Origin: Ilyonectria destructans
Lineage: Eukaryota > Ascomycota > Sordariomycetes > Hypocreales > Nectriaceae
Length of the DNA stretch: 64,000 bases
Reading direction: 5' to 3'
Assembly: GCA_020740775.1 (NCBI GenBank)
Contig: JAHEWK010000003.1
Span: 3,876,291-3,940,290, forward strand
The translations under genes and the position numbers were made by a program. Of the stretch, positions 49,035 to 58,905 are shown in pieces (position 1 is the stretch's first letter; the number at the start of each line of letters is the position of its first letter). The notes under the pieces are model-generated. The model saw only the letters and a list, made by a program, of their open reading frames with translations. It made no database searches and was not told the DNA's origin.

Positions 49035-50079
49035 TTAAGCCTTTCGTCTTCGCCCATTGGCTGTGGGTTTCTCCATCGCGGATGCGACCATGGAGGCGTT
49101 AATCTCAACCTCGGTGACGGGTTCTGAGGGCTTTCCTGGAACCGCAGAGGGTTCAAATCGCTTGCGAACCGCCTTGATCATCATGAAGAACCAGTAGAAG
49201 TTCAAACTGTTCAGCGTCAAGTTGCTGAGAAGATATGTAGCACCAAGCCACAGAGGCACCGTAGATTCTTTGGTCGCAAAGACCATGGTGGACGAGAACT
49301 CAAGCTTACTGGGGCTTGGGTTGGCATTAATGCTGGACCAGATATCGTGGAAGACGCGGAAGGAAGAATAAGTGCCGTAGACGAGACGGCATGAGAAAAA
49401 GGTGGCGAGAAGCATCATGCCATTGTAAAGCTGCGCACGTGAACCAGTCATGTCCACCTTGTCCATGAACCAGTGAACGTTGAGAAATGGGGTGGAGAGT
49501 TCCCAGAGGATGAAGACAGTAGCATAGTAGTTGACGAATGGGCGCTGGAGAGATGTTAGCTGACATGGGACCAGCGAGATGGGAGGGGCGACGAACGAAT
49601 CCAAGCGAGTAGACGAAGAGGGCCGCAATCGCATGGGCTAGGGTGCCGATGCCGAAGACGTCGAAATTCAGACTGGTGACGACAAGGTCCCAGAGGAAGT
49701 AACCAGCGGCAAAGGCTTGAATAAAGCCGGAAGCGCCAGTGTAGCCCCAGACTCGCTCCTCCCAATTCATCTGATTGAGCTCGTCATCAGTGAACATGAC
49801 CCAGATGGCGAGGCCATTGATGAGGATACACTGGAACATGGAGACCACATGGGCATCCCAGTTGAGGCGGCGCTTGCGGGGCAGCTTAGAGTAATGGGCG
49901 GGGGCAAGCCAGTTTGATAGCAATGGCGAGATGGGGTAGAAGACGACCGAGTAGACCACGGCCGCAAAGAGGATCTCGTGGACATGCAGGGGCAGCGTGG
50001 GGAGGTCGAAGTAGTCGGCCCAAGGCTGGACTTGCTCCGAGAGCCAGGGGATGGGCGGGAGGAAAAAGGGATCCTTCAT
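49035..50079 (-). CDS. TLC-domain (TRAM/LAG1/CLN8) membrane protein, TLCD4/TMEM56-like
   Basis: Polytopic membrane protein, probably of the ER. Exons 50079-49597 and 49544-49035 give 330 residues. Six or more hydrophobic helices are seen, with the TLC pattern: WDAHVVSMFQCILINGLA, WVMFTDDELNQMNWEERVWGYTG, GFIQAFAAGYFLWDLVVTS, HAIAALFVYSLGF, YATVFILWELSTPFLNVHW and FFSCRLVYGTY. The E-x-STPFLNxHW motif is typical of the TMEM56-like branch rather than ceramide synthase Lag1, which carries a double His. The C-terminus is polar with a basic end (NGRRRKA). The donor is the unusual GTTCGT, as also in MSH5. Its 5' region is shared with COG8. Confidence 0.88.
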
Positions 50080-50880
50080 GGTGAAGGACGCCTGTCGATG
50101 ATCTTTGGCTGGAGTAAGCCTTGCGTAGGAGGTAGGCGTTGTGTGCTAGACCTTGGGCGGCAACCGGGGCGAGAGCGGCGATGAGCAAACCCGAGGGCGC
50201 GCACAGGTACGGATGTTGGAGAGATATGAGAGCGAACAGGCGGGCGATAGACACGCCCCAGCGGATGGAAAGGCTGGGTTATTTGAAGTAAAGAAGCAAA
50301 GAAGCAAAGACAAGGGAGGTCGAGAGGTTCCTCTGGGGCAGGCCCCTGTAGGTTCACGTCTGTTGGGGGTGGGTGGCTCACGTGGACCCTTGGACTTTAT
50401 CGTTGTGGCTGTGGTGCATGATGTGGCCCTGCTGAGGCGGCCAGTACGTGCACAATTGCACATGCACAAAGGCTGGGAAGCCATGCTGGGCGGGTGCTAG
50501 GCGTTGGCAGCATGCGCCTGATGTACACGCTAGGTACCTTAGGTAGTAGGTAACTTAGGTACCAGCGTGGTGGAGTTAGTGGGGGGGGATAGGAGCTCAA
50601 CCATCAACCACCATCCACCACAGCCTCGAGGCCAGCTGCCACTCATCAGCTCCTCTCCCTATCCTAATATCCTGGTCACCTGCCGCCACAACCACCATCA
50701 CCGCCAACTCAGGTCCAGATCACACACCCTCGCAACGTCTCACACATCAAACCCACGTGCAAGGGGCCCACGAGAACCCAATCTAATCACCCTCTCCTAA
50801 CGCGCGTGCCAAGTGCCCGAGCACCCTCAACACGACTCAATTCGAGCCCTCGGCCGCTGAAATACGAAGCACGATACATC
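50080..50880. promoter_or_regulatory. Divergent promoter between the TLC gene and COG8
   Basis: 801 bases. It includes AAGAAGCAAAG direct repeats at about 50288-50312, AGGTACCTTAGGTAGTAGG (from about 50532) and a second TTAGGTACC nearby, and a C-rich leader before COG8. No gene is supported. Confidence 0.45.
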
Positions 50881-52137
50881 ATGGCCGAGGCATTGCGAGA
50901 CCTGCTGGCCCCTCAGCAACAGACAGACGCCCCCGCCCTCGCCTATCTCGCCCACCTCGCAGAGCAGCAGTCAGACGTCCTACAATCATCGGAGCCTCAG
51001 CTTCTCTCTCAAGCCTCCCACTCCCTGCTGCTCGCCGTCCAGGCCCTCTCCAAGCGATCGCACAAACCCGTTGTCGAGTCAGCCGCGAGCCATGCCTCTC
51101 TACGCCAGACGCTGCCTATCCTCGCCCAGAGAGCCGCGGATCTAACCCAGGCCGTCCCCCGGCTGGATTCACACGCTGAGCACTTCTCGTCCGCCTTTGG
51201 CAAGGCCAGCGAGAATAAGCTGCTTGCCCGGAGGAAAGAAGCCTTGCTCCTGCTACGCAACTCTGAGCGCCTAGTCGACGTAATGGAAATGCCACTTCTA
51301 CTCACCTCGGCCGTCTCGACAGCCCCAGTCAACTACTCGTCGACCCTTGAATTATACGCTCATGTCCGCCGCCTGGCCGCTCTCTACCCCAATTCCCCGG
51401 TAGTGTCCTCCGTTTTAGATGAAGCAGATGATGCTATTCGCCAAATGGCTGCGGATCTCGTTGGCACTCTGAAAATCCCAAATCTGAAGCTGGCCGCCGC
51501 CGTTCGCACCATGGGTTGGCTAAAGCGCATCGTCCCAGACTTGGTCTCTGGCGCAACCGCCGATGATTCACTTCCAGCCGTCTTCTTGGTCTGTCGCCTT
51601 GCTACCCTTTTAACAACACTTGAGGCGTTGGAACCACTCAGAGAACTAGCCGATGAAGAGCGGAGACGACAAGACAAGGCAGCCAACTCATGGTCTGGCG
51701 GCCAGCAGACGGAACGCTATCTTAAAAGGTTCATTGAAATCTTCCGTGAGCACAGCTTCAACATTGTGTCCGTGTTCAAGAGCATCAACACCAGCCTTGC
51801 GCCACAGTCAGATGACGACGAGGACCCTCTAAGCCCCCTACCCTCGCCCATGGGAAGCTTCCCTCTGCACCTGGTTGAGATGCTCCTTGAGACTCTCCGC
51901 ATCTACTTGCCAACGGTCAAGGACCAGGCGTCGAGGGAGAGTATACTGACCCAGGTGCTGTACTGCGCTGGCAGCCTGGGACGACTTGGCGCCGACTTTG
52001 GAATGCTGCTGGCCACGACGGGCGTCGGGGAGTGGGTTGAGCTGGTCAAGCGTCATCGCCTTCTTGCTGGCCGGCTCGAATCCGTCATTGGCGACTACCG
52101 GGGTAGCCACAAAACCCAACCGGTCGGCGCCAACTAG
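50881..52137 (+). CDS. cog8: Conserved oligomeric Golgi complex subunit 8 (Dor1 family)
   Basis: Lobe-B subunit of the COG vesicle-tethering complex that recycles Golgi enzymes. Single exon of 418 residues from the ATG at 50881; the frame is open further upstream but has no ATG there. All-helical content: LRDLLAPQQ, LAYLAHLAEQQ, a heptad-rich first half, LARRKEALLLLRNSERLVDVMEMPLL (the segment most typical of Dor1), and a Glu/Arg-rich middle (QQTERYLKRFIEIFREHSFNIVSVFKSI). The protein is shorter than yeast or human Cog8 (~600), as expected for filamentous fungi. A short acidic DDDEDP loop precedes the C-terminal helices. The assignment rests on the N-terminal pattern and overall fold, so moderate-high. 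Confidence 0.82.
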   Translation: MAEALRDLLAPQQQTDAPALAYLAHLAEQQSDVLQSSEPQLLSQASHSLLLAVQALSKRSHKPVVESAASHASLRQTLPILAQRAADLTQAVPRLDSHAEHFSSAFGKASENKLLARRKEALLLLRNSERLVDVMEMPLLLTSAVSTAPVNYSSTLELYAHVRRLAALYPNSPVVSSVLDEADDAIRQMAADLVGTLKIPNLKLAAAVRTMGWLKRIVPDLVSGATADDSLPAVFLVCRLATLLTTLEALEPLRELADEERRRQDKAANSWSGGQQTERYLKRFIEIFREHSFNIVSVFKSINTSLAPQSDDDEDPLSPLPSPMGSFPLHLVEMLLETLRIYLPTVKDQASRESILTQVLYCAGSLGRLGADFGMLLATTGVGEWVELVKRHRLLAGRLESVIGDYRGSHKTQPVGAN

Positions 52138-52296
52138 GTAATAGAATAGGCAGATGGCGGAGGCGCGAAATGCAATTATGCGCCAAAGCGAAGCGACATC
52201 CGACTACCGGGGCGTTCAACCTGGGCTGGCCTGATTTCGTCCAGTCACGTCACACGTCCACATCTCTGAATATGTGGCCGACATCTGCTTCCAGTC

Positions 52297-53356
52297 ATGG
52301 GCGTCAACATTGCTACCCCCCCAACACGACAGGATGAGGTCGCGACAATCACGCCGGTGATTTCACAACGCCCCTCGCGGCAGGCTAACTCAGGTATGTT
52401 TACCGATGCTCCCGGTGTAGCTCCCGGCTCAACGCCCTTCCTTCTAACACAGCTCCACAGCCCATCACTTCATCTCCGGCCTCGGCTCTGGAGTTTCCTC
52501 AGCGGTTATCTTGCAGCCCCTTGACCTGCTGAAAACGCGGGTTCAACAATCAGGCAACTCATCCCTCACGGCTACCTTGGGCGAACTGAGACAATCGTCC
52601 AGTCTGGTCCAGGCCTTGTGGAGAGGCACTGTGCCCTCTGCTCTGCGTACCGGCTTCGGTTCAGCCCTCTATTTCACATCTCTCAATGCGATTCGCCAAC
52701 ATGCTCAGCGCACCGGAATTTTAGGCCGGCGACTCCAGACCCAGAATGGCTCCTCGGCGTTGCCTTCATTAAGCAACTCGGCCAATCTGGTTTCTGGAGC
52801 TGTAGCCAGGACTTTTGCTGGCTTCGTACTTATGCCTCTCACCGTCATCAAGGTACGGTTTGAGTCAAGTCTCTATTCGTACCCGTCTATGTTGACCGCG
52901 GCTGCCGATATCCGCAGAGCAAATGGCTGGCGTGGATTTTTCTCCGGGTTCGGTGCTACGGCTTTACGAGATGCCCCGTACGCCGGCATGTATGTTCTCT
53001 TCTACGAAATGCTTAAGACTCGACTTGGATCTCTAGCCACACAACCTACTTCTACTGGCAACACCCCGGGGAAAATGCAGGCTACATTGGCCAGTTCCGT
53101 CAATTTCACATCAGCTATGCTCGCTGGCGGCGCCTGCTCAGTGGTTTCCAATCCTTTCGATGCAGTCAAAACTCGTATTCAACTGCAACCCCAACTCTAC
53201 CGCAACATATGGCATGCCTGGTACAAAATGGTGACGCAAGAAGGCGTTCGCTCACTCTGGGATGGACTGGCACTACGAATGAGCCGAAAGGCGCTCAGCT
53301 CAGCGCTCGCATGGACAGTTTACGAAGAGCTCATTCGCCGAGCTGGGACAATGTAA
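52297..53356 (+). CDS. hem25: Mitochondrial glycine carrier Hem25 (SLC25A38)
   Basis: Inner-membrane carrier importing glycine for 5-aminolevulinate, hence heme synthesis. Exons 52297-52393 and 52461-53356 give 330 residues. Three mitochondrial-carrier repeats are visible, each with its signature: [24 protein letters not shown] and [12 protein letters not shown]. The third is followed by [53 protein letters not shown] and [16 protein letters not shown] are characteristic of the SLC25A38/Hem25 branch. The N-terminal 32 residues before the intron are polar. Two acceptors exist (52452 and 52460); only the second keeps the frame of HHFISG. The stop is 136 nt from the converging neighbour. Confidence 0.93.
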
Positions 53357-53492
53357 AATATAAAGAACATGTACAATAGATGTAACAACTCGTCTCATAA
53401 ACAAAAACGTCATGGCCAAATTCCAGCGCTTAGCAAATCCAACAGACTCCCAACCTCGCCCAGTCGTCACTTCGTGCACGCTCCAGTCGAAT

Positions 53493-55031
53493 CTATGCCT
53501 GACGAGCGCCGGCTAGATACATCAGAAGTGAAGGGGACTTGCTCCTCTTGCGATCATGCTTCTTGCGCACCCACTCGAACTCCGGTTCAAGGTTGGGGTG
53601 CTTCTTCTCCTCGATCAATAGCGTCTTGCCACGCTTCTCACGAACCTCACGAATGTACTTGGTATGCTTCCACAACTGGTCCTGCTCCCACTCAGGAACC
53701 CAACGCTTGATCAAGACATAGTCAGGATCCTAATGACAATGTTAGCTTTGCAATATAGGATGATACCAGTAGTTGGGGGTAGAAGGGGGGTCTCATACCG
53801 CATCAAAGTCAAAGTCAACCTGGTAAGACCGCAGAGTCTCGACTGAGAGATGTTTGCGAGCCATGCGAGTGTACGTGGGCCGAGCTGGAGCTATAGACCC
53901 GTGCTGGGCCACAGGAACCACCTGGGCGGGGGGAACATAGGGAGCCATTTGGCCGTAGTGTCCAGGGTGCCCATATTGGCCGGTGTTGCCAGAGGGCCCA
54001 TATTGGCCACTGCCAGAGGGCCCATATTGGCCGGTGTTGCCAGAATGCCCATATTGACCAGTATGGCCGACATGGCCAATATGGCTGATTGGAACCTGTG
54101 TCGGTTCAGGCGCTGTTGCTTCCTTCTTCACCTTTTCCTTCTTGAGGATTGCCGCGACGGCCTTATCATCGAGTCCGGATCGTCGCAGGTCCTCCTCAAG
54201 ACGGCGCTGGTATTCTCGGTCTGTGGCCTCCTTCTCCTCTCTCTCCTTGAGAATGCGATCCCTCTCTGCTTGCTTGTAGCGCTCGACTGCCTCCTTGGCC
54301 TCCTTCTCCTTTGCTTCCTCCTCTTTCTTCGCTTTGAGAATGCGATCCCTCTCGGCCTGTTTATATTGTTCCACGGCATCCTTGGCCTCCTTTTCACGTC
54401 GATCCTTCTCCTCGTTGACTTCATCCTCTTCTCTAAGACGCTTCAACTCCATCTCCTTCTTGAGACGCTTCTCTTCCTCGGTGCGGGCCTCACGGCCCTT
54501 GATGTCGTCCAGTTCACGCTTAGCACGTTGCAGCTCTGCTTCCTCTTGGTACTCCTTAATGAGACGACGCTCGTCTTTCTCACGAGCATTGGAAAGTCTC
54601 AAGCCTTCAAGATCTTTGCGAGCCTGTTCGGCCTCCCAATCTTCGCGAGTCATGTGTGACGACGATTGAGAGCGAGAACGGGACCACGACCGGGATCGGT
54701 GCCGGTAACGAGAAGAACTGGCCAGTTGCATGCGACGATCGTCATCCTCATCAGAAGAGTGCTCGTTGTAGATTCGGTTGTTGATTATGACGGGGGCCGG
54801 TGGTGGGGGACTGCTCGTGCGACGATCGCGAGATCGGGAGCGTTCGCGGGAGCGAGACCTTGCCACCGTCACGAGATGCTCCGGGTCTAGATAGCTAGGA
54901 CCAGGGGCGGTGTCGTAATAGCTCTGTGGCCGAGAAGGTCTCTGGACATAGCGAACAGGTCGCGGAGACGGTCCACGGTGACGGACATGGATGTCGAGAT
55001 CATCCTCGTCGTCGTAGTAGGAGCGGCTCAT
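53493..55031 (-). CDS. Arg/Ser- and coiled-coil-rich protein with conserved C-terminal domain (probably DUF8035 type)
   Basis: Exons 55031-53799 and 53729-53493 give 489 residues. Regions: an acidic/basic N-terminus (SRSYYDDEDDLDIHVRHR), RS-like dipeptides around 60-125, and a long charged coiled coil (~130-300). The coiled coil contains an internal duplication (YKQAERDRILK twice, 32 residues apart). A Gly/Tyr/Gln/His low-complexity repeat follows (GQYG units, about 315-365), then a conserved C-terminal domain with the motif RKHLSVETLRSYQVDFDFD joined across the intron to DPDYVLIKRWVPEWEQDQLW. This last domain is shared by many ascomycete proteins of unknown function; the DUF name is from memory. 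RS dipeptides hint at an RNA-linked nuclear role, which is speculative. Confidence 0.82.
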
Positions 55032-55841
55032 CTTAGTAGCGTGTAGACGGTAGCGCAGCCCTGAAGCCGGCTAGGGTATCGGTTTGGGATTGGGAAGATG
55101 GTAGGTGATCAATATGGTGAAATAGCGCGAGAGCGGTCACACGAGAAAAGAAGAGGAGGAAAAAGAAGAAGAGGGTGAGGGTGCGAGAGCGCCAAAGATG
55201 AAGGAATCGCTCTCCCGGGGGGGGTTGCCTTCGGACTTATGGTAGGGCTGGAACAGGGAGGGGCGGGGCTGAGACCAGGTGGGGGCCAAAAGAGGCGGAG
55301 ACAAAAGAGGGAGCTTGCAGTAGACCAGGCACTACAGTCTTTGGTACACCTTGTACATGGCTGATCGAGATACTTAGTGGGCAGACGAGCATCATGGGAC
55401 GGTGTGGCGGGGTAGTTGGGCCATGACTGGACGGTACGCCGGGTTCCACTATGGTGAGAGCGCGGCCGAGGGTATCCCAACAGGTCACAGCAAGGGTGGA
55501 CGGGCAGCAAGAGGATGTCAGGTCCTCTACTAAGAAGTTCTTCTATGTAGATACGTATCTAAGGTACGAGAACTCCCACAATCCCGACGACAATTGGGGG
55601 CGGACCCGCCTGGTTGGGCAAGTCGCTGCACAGCCAAACCAGCCAAGCAGGCCAGGGTCGTGGCGGTGCGGCACGGTGATAGGGCTGGCCGCGCTGGAGG
55701 CGCCAACGTGTGCACCTGCAGGCGGCACCTGAAACTCTTTGAGACTACAGCGGCTCGACGATGGCTCGGACGACTGGGAGGGAGCCGAGAACCCGGGAGT
55801 CTGGGAGCCAAGAGGCGGTGCACTGGCGTTGGGCGCTTAGG
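55032..55841. other. Intergenic region upstream of the coiled-coil gene
   Basis: 810 bases holding the promoter of the minus-strand coiled-coil gene and the 3' side of prefoldin 1. Purine-rich on the plus strand at 55140-55320 (a C/T-rich leader on the coding strand). No gene supported. Confidence 0.4.
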
Positions 55842-56673
55842 CTACTTGGTCCGCAGCATCTGCTCAATGTGGTCGCGGCTGTTCTTGTGTGTCGTCTCCA
55901 AGTACAATAGCCGCTGGCCCAGCTTGTCCACCTCTGTCTCGAGGGTCTGGGTCTGACCGTCCAGCTTCTGCCGCAAGGAGTCTACAGGCAACGAGACGAA
56001 CCTGTAAATGGCGCACGCAGCAGCCTTGATGTTAGACAACGAGAGGGCTGTTGGTTGAACGTTGGTTGGTGGAGGGGGGGTTGAGGGGGGTTGAGGAGGC
56101 GCCCAAGTAGACTCAATGAGGTGGGGAAGAGGAATGAGGGGCAATGATTCAGGATCTCACAAAGTGTTTTGAGGAGGACCAGGGGGATTACGACGACGAC
56201 GATGACGACGACGACGACGACAAGCGGGATGGAACCAACGAAGTGTGAGAAGGGGGAAAACATTAAGTCCACGTACATCTTGCCTACGCCCTCATACACG
56301 ACGGCATCTTCGGGCAGGCTGGCCATCTCGCTGAGGGTAAGTCGCACAAGGCGCTGCTCCCGTTGCTTGGCCGTCATCTGGGTGCGGGCCAGACCAATCT
56401 GCTGTTGGGCTGCCACAGCCTGGCTCTCAATCTCGTGCACCAACTACTCTCTGGAGTCAGCGAATACCGCCCTCAGAGGGTTGTGGTTTGCCGTTGCATG
56501 GCAAGGCGGGCGCCGGGGCGGACACTGGGTGTCTTGGAAAGGATATCTCTAGACATCTTGAGAAATATCAGGATATCTCAGCCGCGAAACAAGCGGCTGC
56601 ACCACCCAAAAGCGGCATATAACCGAAATTCTCGATATCTTACCTTCTGCAAAGCCTCGTTAGGAATCGCCAT
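55842..56673 (-). CDS. pfd1: Prefoldin subunit 1 (beta-type)
   Basis: Subunit of the hexameric prefoldin co-chaperone, which passes nascent actin and tubulin to the CCT chaperonin. Exons 56673-56644, 56443-56277 and 56001-55842 give 118 residues, the normal family length. The sequence starts MAIPNEALQK, continues LVHEIESQAVAAQQQIGLAR, the turn LPEDAVVYEGVGKM/FVSLPVD, and ends LYLETTHKNSRDHIEQML, all hallmarks of PFD1; the pattern is two coiled-coil helices around a beta hairpin. The introns are unusually large for this window (200 and 275 nt), and the second carries a GAC/GTC trinucleotide tract. No single open frame shows the protein because the exons code for only 10, 56 and 53 residues. 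Confidence 0.94.
56187..56221. repeat. (ACG)n trinucleotide tract in prefoldin intron 2
   Basis: Run of ACG units with one ATG interruption, inside the 275-nt second intron of the prefoldin gene. A microsatellite with likely length variation between strains. Confidence 0.8.
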
Positions 56674-57334
56674 GGCGATGGAACAATAGTGGGACGGTGG
56701 AAAAGCTGTAGGTTGTCTGGTTTTGTAGCTCGTTGTTGGCGCCCGCTGGTGCCTTTGTGATGGGTGTTCTCACAAGCATGCCCCGTTTTCTGCATGAGTC
56801 AATACATGAATTACACGTACCTTCAGTAATGTACAATGTGCATATATCCACAATGGCATAACCGGAGCTCTGGGTCCGCGCTACGCCCGTAAGTACTGTA
56901 CATCTGGCCGGCCTTGCAGGGTTTCCTGGTCTCCACCCACTTCCGAAACCATCATTCATCTCGGCTCCCTTTAACTTAGACCGCCCAAAAACGGGAACTC
57001 AGTCGATTCGGTCGGTCGAAAATCTCACTTCACACTCTTTCCTGGTAAATCAACCAGCAAGGACACGGTTTGCGGGGTCCTTCCTCGCTGCGCCGAGCGA
57101 ATCCCGACGTCAGTCGTCCCCAATCGCCCTGCTACCTTCACATGCCTCGTCCAACGCATTGCGTCGCCCGGCCGCTGATTGCCGAAAGATGCCTGTCAAC
57201 TTCGATAAGCACGCACCCAACAAGTTTAGCCTAGACTGATTCGTATGGCCCGAGTAAGGGGAGCAGGAGCAGGAAGAGCCTGCTTTCACGTGCAACTTAC
57301 TTCCGGCTCTTCCGGGTTGCACTACTCAATCCGG
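56674..57334. promoter_or_regulatory. Prefoldin 1 promoter and ceramidase 3' region
   Basis: 661 bases upstream of the prefoldin start and downstream of the ceramidase stop. The short frames (56660-56959, 57110-57322) show no domain. Nothing else seen. Confidence 0.4.
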
Positions 57335-58661
57335 TCATTGTTGTTTCGCGCTCTGCTGCTTGGCCCGTCGAACTTCGGGGATTGAGGTAAACAAGCGCGG
57401 CCAATGCAGCACGTACTCATCATCGTGTCCAGTCAGGCAACGGCGAAGCCAAATACCCCAAGTGATGTAGTAGTACGCTACCGAGGTGAAAGAAAAGGAA
57501 ACCTCACGTTAGCCCGTTATCATCCAAGTCACAGTAGATCAAGGTCGTGTTACCTCCTGTGCGCCACGTTAGCCAGTACTCGCCCAAACACGTTTCAGCT
57601 CACGCGAGAACATACCGAGACCGGTCATCAGATGCCACCATGCATGGCCCTCGAGCAACACTGCCCATGGAAGACCAATAGTGCGCCGCCATCCCGTCAC
57701 TTGTGGGCAAAACTCATTGTCCAGCGTCCAAAGTAGATATCCGCCTAAGAAGACCAGGAGTCCTTCAACCTTCCGTCAACCTCTACTCACTCGATCAATG
57801 TGGCGGGAGGATGCTCTCGACTCACCAGTGATAACCATGGCCCACATTGTCTTGAGCAGCTCGCTCGAATTTTTCCTACCCTGAGCCTCCAGTGCCGGCC
57901 GAAGCTGCGACTCCATAACCCACATGCTCCGGAATACAACGAGGGCCGTGAGAAGACCATAGGCGGTCTGATGGAAGTCTGGATCTTTGGTGATGTGGTA
58001 GTACAGCTATACCCGTCATCAGCACCCCTCTAATGCATCAGTGTGTGCGACCAACCGTGATGAACCCGGCCAGGCCAAGCAGGCTAACTCCCAGTAGGAT
58101 CGAGAAAGACCTGGATCTCGAAAAGGAGAAGCTCGCATACATCATGAGGCAAGTAGTGTAAATCATGGAAAGCTCATCCACAAGTTGCATCGGATCTGTC
58201 GTTCCAGGTGAGTTCAAATGACATCCAGTTCATCGGCATATCGTGTGCCAGGATTGGCTTACATTTGAGGGTGGCGTGGAAGGATATGGACCCCAATCCC
58301 ACCACAATGTACCCGGCGTAGGCGACCATGAAAATACTTGGGTGGGAATACTTGATGCAATTGTGAATTCCTTTCGCCCCGAGCCATAAGAACAACCCAT
58401 TCGTCAATGTCTAAAATACAGTTAGTAGCCGTCGCTCAGTCGAGGAACACCAAGGACCTCACATTACAGAGCTCGGCGCAGTAGAAGGAGAGCACGTAGT
58501 CCTGCGAATGTTAGTTTTATTAAATTATTTTAAGAAAATCAACAGGGGCCGTATGTCACCTCTTCGCAAAAATTGAGAGTCGATGTTTGTTCTCCCCAAA
58601 AGCCAGGTCCCTGGTCCGGATAAGGAGCCCGGAAGGCTTGGAGGAAATCGAGTGTCGCCAT
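57335..58661 (-). CDS. Alkaline ceramidase (Ydc1/Ypc1/ACER family)
   Basis: ER/Golgi integral-membrane hydrolase that splits (dihydro/phyto)ceramide into a long-chain base and fatty acid. Exons: 58661-58560, 58501-58463, 58410-58263, 58195-58056, 58006-57826, 57744-57616, 57556-57554 (3 nt), 57477-57335; total 294 residues. The N-terminus carries GPGFWGEQTSTLNFCEEDY. Active-site elements of the CREST family follow: GLGSISFHATLKYPMQLVDELSMIY (Ser, His, Asp) and EGHAWWHLMTGLGAYYY (two His). About seven hydrophobic helices are present, and the C-terminus is polar (RRAKQQSAKQQ). The 3-nt exon supplies bases for the Gly-Ala of GLGAYYY. Without it the protein reads GLAYYY, one residue shorter than relatives such as ACER3 (GLGSY). 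The high intron density means no large open frame marks this gene. Confidence 0.92.
57478..57615 (-). other. Candidate double intron with 3-nt microexon (57554-57556)
   Basis: On the coding strand, intron A runs 57615-57557 (59 nt, GTATGT...ACAG) and intron B 57553-57478 (76 nt, GTAACA...GTAG). Each has its own GGCTAACGTG branch-point-like sequence. They are separated only by GAG. The alternative is a single 138-nt intron with the same outer ends, which also keeps the frame but loses one conserved residue. Confidence 0.6.
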
Positions 58662-58905
58662 TGAGCTGAGATAGGTACAAGGCGAAGCTACTTGTTGATG
58701 TTTCACTTACGATCGAGTGTACTAGTGGCTGATAAATGTTAGGTACATATCGAAAGATAACCCCGTTATTGGAATAGGGGTACATTATACTGGTTATAAC
58801 AATTTATCTAGCAATTGAAATAATCAATGGGAATATAACAACCTTGCGGTGAGACTACCCATTTCTCCCTTACTGAGCCCGGTGGAAGGGTGATCGATTC
58901 TCCAA
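58662..58905. promoter_or_regulatory. Alkaline ceramidase promoter region
   Basis: 244 bases between the ceramidase start and the F-box pseudogene end, A/T-rich around 58730-58830. It must contain the ceramidase promoter unless that extends into the pseudogene. Confidence 0.4.
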
